Source: Ciona intestinalis (lineage: Eukaryota; Chordata; Ascidiacea; Phlebobranchia; Cionidae). From it: 64,000 nucleotides of DNA. The translations under genes were made by a program, and so were the position numbers. This document shows, piece by piece, positions 55,001-64,000 of the stretch (position 1 is the stretch's first letter; every line of letters begins with the position of its first letter). The notes beneath the pieces were generated by a model. The model made no database searches and was not told the DNA's origin. It worked only from the letters and a program-made list of their open reading frames with translations. The stretch is from assembly GCF_000224145.3 (NCBI RefSeq), contig NC_020174.2:5669123-5733122 (forward strand). Reading direction: 5' to 3'.

Positions 55001-58000
55001 TGGTACAACAGGCCACATTAGAATGTGCAGAACCATGGCCTACTAAATATATCTCTATAGTATGCCATGACAAAGCCCACGCATATTATTTCCGGCCCAC
55101 AACCATTAGCTTAATTGTCAATAGAATTCTGACATTAATGAATTAATGAATCAAACCGCAAATTATAGAAGCAGCAATTTTATACTGGGGGATTGTAACA
55201 CCTTGTGCCCAAATATCAAATAGAAGAATAACTTCACAACTTCCCATAGACCGTTTTGATAGTTTAAAACATGATCTGGATATTTGGATATTACGTGCCA
55301 AAGATGTCCAGTCTTCCCCCACCCTACTACGTATATCATTTTTAATTAATCTTAAAATCACCTTTACCGTTGTTATTTCAAACCCAATAACTGACATCTT
55401 TCACTATAATATTTATAGATCAACCTAATGGATGCAAATTATGCCGTGGACGAAAAACTTGGTTGCGTGGAGTTTGACGTCAGCAAAATACCAAGAGACG
55501 AAACCGTGTTAAAAACCTTTAGTTTTAATGAGGTAATTTGAAAATTAATTTAAATATTTTATATGGATGAGGATCTTGTCGAGGACCTGGGATTTGAGCT
55601 AAATCTGGTCCATTACCACAACACCCAAGCCGCTTATATGTCGTTCATACATACAAAAGGTTGTGACTCTGTTATAGCGGAAAATAAAAAAGTTATATTT
55701 TGTATTTAAAGAACATAACGGTAAATGTAACCTAAATTTTTATCATGTTTCTGGGTTTGGAAATTGAGTCCGGGGTGTTTGGTGTTCTATGCGCATGCGC
55801 AGATACTTTATGCGCAGATGCCACATGCGCAACATATTTACCTTGCATCATCAGCATCATATATACGTCGTTGAAATTCTTCTATATGGTCGGCTACTTA
55901 CATGCCCACGCATTTTTACAAAAGCTAGACTTCCTGCTCGTCAGAATAGTAGAATTCTTATAAAAATCCTCGCTTTTTTTCACCATCACGCTATGCACCT
56001 GGAATTTGGGTCAGAGTTGGCAAATTACGCAACTGCTTCCCCAAAGCCTTGTGGTTGCGTGTTGACAGTAAATACACGGTTCACAGAGTTCCAAGTATTG
56101 TAGAGTTAAAATAAAATCCTTTCTGGAAGATTGACCAATTTCTATCTTTGCAGACATCAGAGGTGGACATTGAATTCACAAAAGAACTAAAGTAAGTTAC
56201 GATAATGTAAAGGGCGTGTCGGTGTATTTGCAAAGCTTCGAAAAGGACCATATTCTTCCATTCATTCTTTCATTCCGAATGCTTGAACAATACATCAGTA
56301 GGGGCCGCAGTTCAACGCTAACATCTTACCGGTCATATATCAACCGACAGCAAACAATAGCTGTCGAGTTCTTTAACAAAATACATTGAATTACACGGCA
56401 GGTACGACCAAGACATTCGATCTAGCCTTGCTCTTTGCAAAGAAGAGAAGGAGTTTCGTTCAGCCCGCAAACGTCGTGCGTTCTCAGCCATGCGAAACAT
56501 GATGACGGCAGGCGGCCCACGGTCCTTACGCGAGGTGAATATAGAAGATAGATCTATTAGAACCTGTACATTTACGCACTCAAAGAAATTGGCTGCAATT
56601 ACGGTTATTTGAAACTAGGCTAAGTGCCGTCGCACGGACCTGGCCAGGATTCAACACCGAAAGCCAGGGTTGCATTTTTAGGTCTATAAGTTAAACTTGA
56701 TAACAAAGAATTAACTGCAATCCGGGCTTAAAGTTTTGCAACCGCCAGAGTGGTTCCAGTTAACTGAATATCGAGCACCTTGAACGGTTGTTAAATGGTT
56801 ATCGGCTCTGAACGATTCTTACGTATATAGCAAAGAAATTATGTGCATTGTAAATGTTGGATGCTAAACTTAAACAAACGACTTGTAGTGCAATGAACCT
56901 CGTAAAATGAATTAACCCCAAAAAGAACACAACGATGTTTCTACTTGATGCTGTTAACCATTCATAAACAATTTAAAATTAATACTTTGCAAACGACTGC
57001 ATTTATTTAATTGATTTATTCCCTTTTTCAGACACCAACGATTGCCATCTTAGGTTCAGGTGGTGGCTTTCGTGCAATGACTGGCATGTCTGGCGCCGTT
57101 AAAGCTCTCAACGACTCTGGCATCCTCAACTGTGCAACTTATATATGCGGCTTGTCAGGTTCATCTTGGTGAGTTCAGTTGTTATATTTGGTTTTGCCCA
57201 CCATGGTTTTGGAATTTTTGATTCGCCAGGTGCATTCATTTACATTGGCGCCGTTGCAAAGTGGTTAGCACTTCTGCCTTCAGCCCATGGTTTGCGGGTT
57301 CGAGACTGTTACCATTGCGGGTGCATGTGTAAGATAAACTCCACGGCAATTGTTGCTTTAACCCAGTGGTCCCCTATGAGTTGCCTAAATTTTCAGCCAC
57401 ATGATAGAAAATGCTCTTAAACTAACACCCACAAAATTACATACGTGCTGCGATAACTCGGACACAAAGTGTGAAAATCCGTGTTATACCTGTTGCCCAC
57501 CACGCGAAGTTAATAAAGTTACATTTATTCAATAAGTTTGATAACACATTAATTACTGCAAAGTAAATGCACAAGAGTGATTACTTTAACAAACACGGGT
57601 ATTAATTGTTCCAGCGTTAAAGTACATAAAAGTTTTATTGCTTTTTACGACTCTCCTTCCCCTTATTGACAGTTGTATATGTTTGTATATCAAACAGGTA
57701 TTTATCCGTTTTGTTTGCACACGGTGATTTCCCATCGGTCGGTACATCTGAAGTGAACGCCGAAATTCGACGTCACATTGCATCCAGCCCATTCTGGCTA
57801 CTCAGACCTGAATGCCTCATGAGATACAGGTATATTTCAATTACCACATAATAACTACCACTCCCGTGACACTGCGTTCAAAGTAATTTTCCGGTGTTTT
57901 TCCATTCAGTCATCGACTGCACACAAAAATGAAGGCGGGTCAACCAGTAACGTTCACTGACTTCTTCGGCTTGCTGATCGGACAGACATTGCTTGGCCCA

Positions 58001-61000
58001 GAGGTTCACTACTTTAAAGTTGCATTTCAACCATCTTCCTACAGTTGGTTTAAATTCATTATTCCTGCAGAGAATGGAAACTGCAAAACTGACTGACTTC
58101 CAGGAGAAAGTTCGCGACGGGAAAGCCCCCCTTCCGATACTCACATGCTTGCATGTTAGACCAGATATTTCTGCCATGACGTTCCACGGTAAGTTTAACT
58201 TTAAAATAAGTCGCCATACTTTGGTCGCCTCTGGTAAAAAAAACGAAAAGCGTATTTTGTGCACTCGCCGCCTGTCCTTTGGGAGCCGTTTGAAAATTTT
58301 CGCTATGAGCAAATGGTAACCCTCAAATTCCGTGTTCACCGCAGATTGGGTTGAGTTCAGTCCGTACGAGATCGGCATGGCCAAGTACGGGACCTTCATG
58401 AAAAGCAAATATTTTGGCAGCAAGTTTTACATGGGTGTGTTAGCTAAAGAGTACGAGGAGTATCCACTGCACTTTTTAATGGTTAGTAGCAGTTTTACAC
58501 GTAAATTAACAGCAAATGATGAACTTTGTATATTTGAAGCTTAAACCAGCTCACATTGGTGCACAAGGGCATTTTTGGTCACACAAAAAATATATATATT
58601 CATCCACAAGGTACCATATACGTGGTAACTCGTAAGCTGGGCATGAGGTGTATGAAACAAAACACCCATGTTATAACGACTGTCGTTTTTCGGCCACGGG
58701 AGGAAAAAAAACTTGTTTAAAGCTGTTCAAATTTGGATATAAACATTTATTGTCTTTTAGGTATGTTCCCAATGGGTTTTAAAATAAAGTCAGTTTTAAA
58801 TGTTTTGTAAAAAAACTTTTTTGACTTTCTGCTATTTTATTAAAAAATGATCTTGAATTAGAGTTTTAGAAAAACTGTTTATAACAGGGTGTGTGGGGAA
58901 GCGCGTTTTCTATTTTATTCAATCGCCTTGTGGAGAAAAGTCAGGGTTTGAAACGAAATTCACCGGGACTGAACCAAGAAGAGGACATGCGTACTATATT
59001 AGGAAACAAGATAGGTAAGTAGGGGGTGAGATGGGACACTCTTTTTGTTCCATTTTCTCGCCCCATTTAGTAGTAAACAAAAAACATTCAAAGAATAATA
59101 AAACTGTATTCTTACGACTCCCATAGACCGTCGTTAATTGTTTAAAACACGATCAGGATATTTGGATGTTATGTGCACAAGGTGTCCCATCTTCCTCCAC
59201 CCTATACTACATATGCGATCCTGTAAATGTTTTTTGATAAAAGGAAACAAAAACAAGGATAATTTTACCCAACCTATTATTTACACTTTCCATGGTATGC
59301 AAAAAAATATGAACAACCTTACTCCAGCCTGTCTGTACTATAATATTCAACGTTACTATGGTATGCAGATCAATCGTTCAAACGTGAAACGGGGTCAAAC
59401 AAAGGCGATATTTCAAGCGATAGCGACGACAGCGATGACGAAGACAAATATTGGGATGCAGCGGAAGAAGAAAATATGAAGAAACAGGAACAGTAAGTTT
59501 TTATGGAACTTAACTATACTGTGGTGGCAACTACGGACCTCTCGCATAAATCTTCTTTATACGTATACCGTAGTTTAGTTCAGCACTAACTTTCGTGGAG
59601 CCGTGTTCGTTATAACTTTTTGTAGCGCGTATAAGAATATTTAAAGCGTTTTACAACTACTGCCAAACCCAAGTCGCTTGAGTTGTTTTGGTCTTATTGT
59701 GCGGCCGTAGACCAATAGTTCAAACTGTGTTTTATTGCCTTTATTTCACACGACGGGATCATTTCGGTCTCATATTCGTATCGAATAGCCTTTTTGACTT
59801 GAAATAAATTTGGAGGTACATGCGTGTTCTTTTTCAAAGTAAACAGTTATTTAAATATTGCGTTCCAATGACTGCACAGGCGTGGAAGACGAAATACTTG
59901 GGTTCCTGGATCAAAAACCGAACCAGAGTTTGTTCAAAGCTCAGATAATTCTTCTAACAGGTTTAAACGTGAATTTGAGCATTGGATATTGACACGTCCC
60001 GCTTTTGCTCGTTTTTTTTGTATTGTCTTGTTCAACTGATGCTTCGTGTGTTGCATGAGTGGCAATGTGTCTTGGTGTGTTTGCTTATATCAGTTTAAGA
60101 AATTTCGAAGAAAAATACTACAGTTTGTGAAAACAGGCGTCCATTGCACAAATTCTTCTTTGTGGGAAAGTAAAATCTTTCCCCGTTGATTGAATACATC
60201 GGAAACAGATGTATTCAGTAGGCATTGACGTATTAAGTTTGTTAATAAAGATGTCTCCTTGCATGGGAATGGTTGGATGCTGCTCGCCAGACATCTCTTT
60301 ACCCTTATGCTAAATCCTTTTACTTCTTATCTGACCCTGTGTTTTTTTTTAATAGGAAAACCGATAAACGTCCGAGTATTTGGGGCAGTTTATTTGGTGG
60401 CGGATCAGCACCACCACCAAGCAACGAGGAAGAAAAGGAGAAGCCGAAGAAAGGAGGGTTCTTCAATACCATAATCGGTGGAATGTTTGGCACCAATTTT
60501 ATGGAAGTAAGTTTGAAGTTATGAATGATCGTAACTTACTTTCATACTGTGTGGTAATGAGCCAATTCTGACCTAAATCCAACGTCCTCAGCAAGGACCT
60601 CACCCATATGAAAATTATTATTTTGAAAATTATTATATTGAAAATTATTATATTGAAAATCTAACTGTTTTACACATGTAAGTACTAAAAACCTTTAATG
60701 GTATTCATAACTTATTCTATCCTCTCTAGTCTCGAGAATACAGAGCTGGCAAGATCTTAAACTACATGAGGGGTATCGTCATCAGCCGCACATACCCAAT
60801 CTCACCGTTTTCACCACTGAGTGCGGTTCCAGAGGTCACAATAGCAGAAGGTAAGCTTGTTATTATCACCTAACAGCATTAGCTGTTTTAAATCTAGATG
60901 TAAAAACACGGACATTCTTGCCAGTTTCTATACAAACATAACAGCGCATATGTCCGATCTGTAATGGTTTTAATTTTTAAACCAAGATGTTTGGATGAGA

Positions 61001-62565
61001 ACCGTTTCATACATACGTTCTTTCATGTTAGTTTTGAAACTGTTTAAAACATCCGTCTAAAAATCATTTATTCGGCTTCAAAAACTATTTATGCCTCATA
61101 GCGAACGAGTTCGGTAAGATCCACGAGCCGATGGAGGTAAAAAAGAAGAAGGTTCACCTGGTTGATGCAGGACTCACCTTCAACTCCCCCTACCCCTGCA
61201 TCTTACGTCCTCAGAGAGCAGTCGACCTCATTATTTCGTTTGACTTTAGCGGTCGCCCCAGCGAAGTTTGCGAGCCGTTCAAGGTACGTATAGGGTACTA
61301 CTTTGTATACTTTCATGGTACGTTTTATATACGGTTGAGGTGCATATAGCTTTATACATTGTCACGCTCACAAATTCGTATAAAACTTACCTATTTTAGG
61401 AAATCCTGCTTGCTGAAAAATGGGCTCGTATGCACCACCTACCGTTTCCTAAAATCGACCGCACTGTGTACGACAGAGAAGGAATGAAAGAATGTTATAT
61501 CTTCCAAGACCACTCGGATGACAGGGCCCCAGTTATCATGCACTTTGTGCTATGCAATATCATGTTTCGAAAGTATTCTAAACCAGGTGAATATAGCGTC
61601 CGGCGCATTAATTGGCATAGTGGATATAGCGCGCTTCTCTCTAGCACAGAGTTTACGGGGTTACGTGCATAAACTGTGGGCATAAGTTATCTGAAACAGA
61701 ACACCTACGTTCTACTACTGTTGGCCGAACTTACGTCAGTTTGACCTACTATTCGCTTTACCACACACGCTGCAAAATATAACTTCCGGGAAAAATAAAA
61801 TTATCGTGTATAATAAATATTGTATAGGCTTGCTTTATATCTTTACTTTAAACAGTCCTATTTGATTAAAAGCATGTTTGTTTTTTTCAGGCGTAAAAAG
61901 AGAAGCCGGTGATACGAGGGGCGACTTTAACATCTATGATCCTAAGAGTCCATACTCTACCTTCAACTTCCAATATCCTAACGAAGCATTCGATCGCCTA
62001 CACGAGTTGATGGAGTTCAACACGTTGCTTCATATAGAAGTATGAATCCTATACTCTTGCTATGATAAATCCTAATGCTGGTTTTGCCTGTTGTTATCAT
62101 CATTATTTGAGCCTTCTTGAAAAAATTATTCTAAAAATTACGTAGAAACTATACAGCAGCTGACCTAATTTACCACGTACACACCCATTATTCATTCTTG
62201 CTCTGACTGCAATCTTATAATCTGTTCTAATCTATGTGGGTGAGGTTCCGCAGCGTGGCACATCATGGGTCCCTAGACCAAGACTGGCTCATCATTACCA
62301 CAACACCCCGGGGTGCTGAGGCGTGGGCATCCCCCGATTCTGAAGCTGTATATTTCCCCAAAAGCAGTCTCAAATGTCATAATACGTTTTCGTATTGCAG
62401 GACATCAAAGATCAGATCCGGCATTGCATTTCTTTGCGAAGACATTCCCAGTCGAGATGCTCCATTACTCTGAACGACATCAGAAACTCTTTCCATATGA
62501 GTGACAAGAACAAGCGTTCCCTTGAACGTCGAATCATAGATTCCGGGAGCATTCCCCTCGATTAA
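52092..62565 (+). CDS. PLA2G4A: Cytosolic phospholipase A2 (group IVA-like), 20 shared exons
   Basis: Exons: 52092-52135, 53318-53399, 54424-54578, 55419-55532, 56154-56191, 56402-56534, 57032-57168, 57698-57829, 57910-58003, 58071-58188, 58345-58481, 58888-59014, 59369-59492, 59880-59960, 60356-60506, 60730-60850, 61102-61283, 61400-61586, 61891-62039, 62401-62565. The shared part is about 823 residues (human 749) and starts at human-like DPFQ. A C2 domain comes first with all calcium ligands ([24 protein letters not shown]). The catalytic domain has the oxyanion/Arg motif GSGGGFR (57053-57073), nucleophile GLSGS (Ser codon 57155-57157) and Asp in [12 protein letters not shown] (61164-61166). 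The regulatory SP of human S505 is kept ([10 protein letters not shown]), as is the S727-type RCS near the end. The enzyme cuts arachidonate from the sn-2 position of membrane phospholipids. Extra length is in the acidic linker exons 13-15. Confidence 0.96.
52178..52376. mobile_element. Palindromic MITE, copy 14 (cPLA2 intron)
   Basis: Left end TATTAGGGCGGGGGGAAATG; right end tatcttttcccaccctactg; starts about 40 bp after the donor of the first shared exon. Confidence 0.8.
53066..53254. mobile_element. Palindromic MITE, copy 15 (cPLA2 intron)
   Basis: Left end AAGTAGGGTGGGGAAAGACG; right end cacctttccccaacctacta, followed by an AT microsatellite and then the C2 exon acceptor. Confidence 0.85.
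54610..54710. mobile_element. Palindromic MITE, copy 16 (left half only)
   Basis: tatactgttatggggtaaga and tttaaacaatcaacaacgat identify a left half; there is no right terminus. Confidence 0.55.
54737..54815 (+). repeat. Unclassified short interspersed repeat
   Basis: TGAGTGAAGTCCTACAGCG and gggacctgagattcagggaa are a diverged relative of the repeat at 62232. Confidence 0.4.
55181..55331. mobile_element. Palindromic MITE, copy 17 (internally deleted)
   Basis: Degenerate left end tatactgggggattgtaac and good right end cttcccccaccctactac. At about 150 bp it is shorter than full copies. Confidence 0.75.
55560..55640 (+). repeat. Unclassified short interspersed repeat
   Basis: ATATGGATGAGGATCTTGTC, gaggacctgggatttgagct and ccattaccacaacaccc match the consensus shared with 60548-60610 and 62232-62312. 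Confidence 0.5.
57245..57535 (+). mobile_element. Full-length tRNA-derived SINE (cPLA2 intron)
   Basis: Head GGCGCCGTTGCAAAGTGGTT, B-box-like GCGGGTTCGAGACT, body tttaacccagtggtccccta, tail gtgaaaatccgtgttatacc and end acatttattcaa. Confidence 0.8.
58615..58715 (+). mobile_element. SINE tail (cPLA2 intron)
   Basis: cgtggtaactcgtaagctgg, aacacccatgttataacgac and cgtttttcggccacggga; no head. Confidence 0.7.
59018..59208. mobile_element. Palindromic MITE, copy 18 (abuts a cPLA2 splice donor)
   Basis: Left end AGTAGGGGGTGAGATGGGA begins within the gtaagt donor of the exon ending at 59014. Right end catcttcctccaccctatac. Confidence 0.85.
60548..60610 (-). repeat. Unclassified short interspersed repeat, clearest minus-strand copy
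   Basis: The minus strand reads CATATGGGTGAGGTCCTTGC, then gaggacgttggatttaggtc, then agaattggctcattaccaca. This is the best reference for the family. Confidence 0.55.
60609..60661. repeat. 15-bp tandem repeat, about 3.5 units
   Basis: Unit TGAAAATTATTATAT repeated head to tail, directly after the interspersed repeat fragment, in a cPLA2 intron. Confidence 0.85.
61605..61740 (+). mobile_element. Degenerate, internally deleted SINE (cPLA2 intron)
   Basis: ggcatagtggatatagcgcg resembles the head and aacagaacacctacgttcta the tail; the body between them is missing. Confidence 0.45.
62232..62312 (+). repeat. Unclassified short interspersed repeat
   Basis: TGTGGGTGAGGTTCCGCAGC, catgggtccctagaccaaga and ctcatcattaccacaacacc; plus-strand member of the family, in the last cPLA2 intron. 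Confidence 0.5.
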
Positions 62566-62960
62566 AATGTCCTGGATCGTCTTAGAAAACTAATAGATTC
62601 ATGACTTTTACAGCAGCAGTTTTCGCATTTCGAACTTCAGCTGTTTCTGATTAGCGTCGAAACTCTTCATACGTAATTTATTCCCCACTTATCGCAGGCG
62701 CGCAAGTAAGCTTGTTTGTGATCATCGTAGAAAACAACTGCTTGTATAGTGCGAGCCTATTTTCGCTGCACTCCCAAAGCTGCTACGTTCCGTTTTAAGA
62801 ACAACGTTGTGGGTAATATTTGCTTAAAACTGCTATACAATTAGGCTATAAAGTTATCGAAAGGTGTACTAAAGGGTCTCATTCTACGACAGTTCCTATA
62901 TCGGTGCGTTTATAAACTCTTCCTTCATCGACGTTTGCTGATGCAACCTTTTTAATATAT

Positions 62961-63138
62961 GTAGTAGGGTGGGGAAAGATGGGACATCTTTTATTTTATC
63001 TCGTTCCATTTGGTAGTAAACAAAAAACATTCAGAGATTTATAAAACCATATCTTCACGACTCCCAAAACCGTGGTTAATTGTTTAAAACACGATCAAGA
63101 TATAATGTGCTAAATGTGTCCCATCTTCCTCGCAGTAC
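62961..63138. mobile_element. Palindromic MITE, copy 19
   Basis: Left end GTAGTAGGGTGGGGAAAGAT; right end diverged (gtcccatcttcctcgcagta). Confidence 0.8.
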
Positions 63139-63483
63139 AATTTGTAATTCTAATCCCTCGATTTTGAGTTCTCAAGGCTGCACGGCCTTTTAACAGTGTT
63201 GCAAAAACGATTGAACTTTAAATATAAAACCTATTAATGTCATCTTCAGCATTAACATGCTGCTACTCCGCGTCTATTTATTGCTGTTGTGATTTTACTG
63301 TCAAATACACCACCACCGTGTATGTGTTATTACTGTTTCTCATTACCTGATATACGTAGTTTATATATACAAAACATTTTTTGCGCGGAAATGTATATTT
63401 ATCGTGTCGGGGTTTACCTCTGCGTTGGTAAGTAAAATGGACGGCTGCTGCATGTAGAACTGTATTTCCAAGAAGTTAAAAGC

Positions 63484-63957
63484 GACGCCATATATAGCTC
63501 AGTCAGTTGAGCGTATATACGCTGCAAAGATCGGAAAAGTGTGGGTACGAAGCTCAATGCTGCTGGCCTCGGGGGTTTGACAAACTCACTTGTTGACCAA
63601 TAGCACAGTTTGGTTGGCAAGAAAACAATTATTACACAGAACTGTTAACTTTAAATCGCAATTACGTGACGCACAACATGAGCTGTATAAATCCTGCGGC
63701 GAGTTGTTCTGCCATGCTGAAGAAGTGTTAATGCAAAGACTTAGTGTTTGATTAAAATAGCGCAGACGTTAGTCTATAGTTAGAAGAACAGAGATTCAAT
63801 ACCAATCTTGAACTAATTAAAGGCGAATCCATATAATATGAATATATAAACAGAAAGCAATATATTCACCGAAAGTACAAACGTTGTAGCTTGTAAGCGG
63901 GCACAATGTGCTGTATGAAGCAAAACACTGAATGAATCATGAATGAATGTACTTACT
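63484..63957 (+). mobile_element. SINE head and tail with expanded middle
   Basis: The head (63484-63570) has a tRNA-like A box TAGCTCAGTCAGTTGAGCG, closer to a genuine tRNA than the other copies, and a weak B box. A recognisable tail (ttgtaagcgggcacaatgtg, gcaaaacactgaatga) lies at about 63885-63957. The two may be separate insertions. Confidence 0.55.
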
Positions 63958-63958
63958 T

Positions 63959-64000
63959 NNNNNNNNNNNNNNNNNNNNNNNNNNNNNNNNNNNNNNNNNN
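63959..64000. other. Assembly gap reaching the window end
   Basis: A run of N directly after a SINE tail; contig end. Confidence 0.95.

Larger units (their letters stand above)
62566..63958. other. cPLA2 3' UTR and downstream sequence
   Basis: ATTAAA overlaps the stop region (62561-62566), but I see no clear AATAAA at a normal distance. It contains one MITE and SINE pieces and no supported coding region before the terminal gap. Confidence 0.5.

Noticed and set aside
57245-57330. Possible tRNA genes (tRNA-like A and B boxes here and at 43548, 4782, 63484)
   Set aside because: No complete cloverleaf can be folded; each is followed by the shared SINE body and tail, so they are SINE heads.

Overview
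The window is animal nuclear DNA and almost certainly from a tunicate of the genus Ciona. Genes are compact, many-exon and intron-split, with clear one-to-one relatives of vertebrate genes. AT-rich introns carry a very abundant palindromic MITE of about 190 bp and a tRNA-derived SINE. Two assembly gaps sit next to near-identical duplicated blocks, as expected from a very polymorphic wild outbred genome. I favour C. intestinalis/robusta over C. savignyi, but the sequence alone does not settle this. Exon structures below were built by hand from GT-AG signals. Every complete model closes in phase, which is the main support for the boundaries.

Layout. 13-977 (+) is the last exon of a TSTD2/TrhO-like rhodanese gene. 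LRSAM1 (1165-8414, +) follows after only about 190 bp, a possible trans-spliced operon. Hyccin/FAM126 (9189-12424, -) is convergent with LRSAM1. It is divergent from a 566-residue multipass gene (12893-21401, +) with an EGF-like module, about seven membrane segments, a RING-CH domain and two more membrane segments. Two tandem copies of a LAP1/TOR1AIP-like torsin activator follow (23111-25361, broken by a gap; 27067-29375, intact). 29.4-33.3 kb is a gene-poor upstream region. Pax6 (33306-42965, +) is complete in ten coding exons with paired domain and homeodomain. A long flank leads to a cytosolic phospholipase A2 gene (PLA2G4A-like; 46615-62565, +). It has twenty shared exons and four separate candidate first coding exons, all ending in the same splice phase.

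Functionally the window is a mixed chromosomal neighbourhood, not a pathway cluster: tRNA modification, ubiquitin ligases (LRSAM1, RING-CH), PI4-kinase scaffolding (hyccin), nuclear-envelope/torsin biology (LAP1), eye and neural transcription control (Pax6) and arachidonate release (cPLA2).

The most interesting points are: the EGF-7TM-RING-CH architecture; four alternative N-termini on cPLA2, whose shared part begins where vertebrate cPLA2-alpha begins; a 496-bp transposon with a perfect 8-bp target duplication whose empty site is preserved in the neighbouring duplicate block; a duplicated Pax6 exon end and splice donor flanking a damaged MITE; and a LAP1 copy with a 54-nt stop-free intron.
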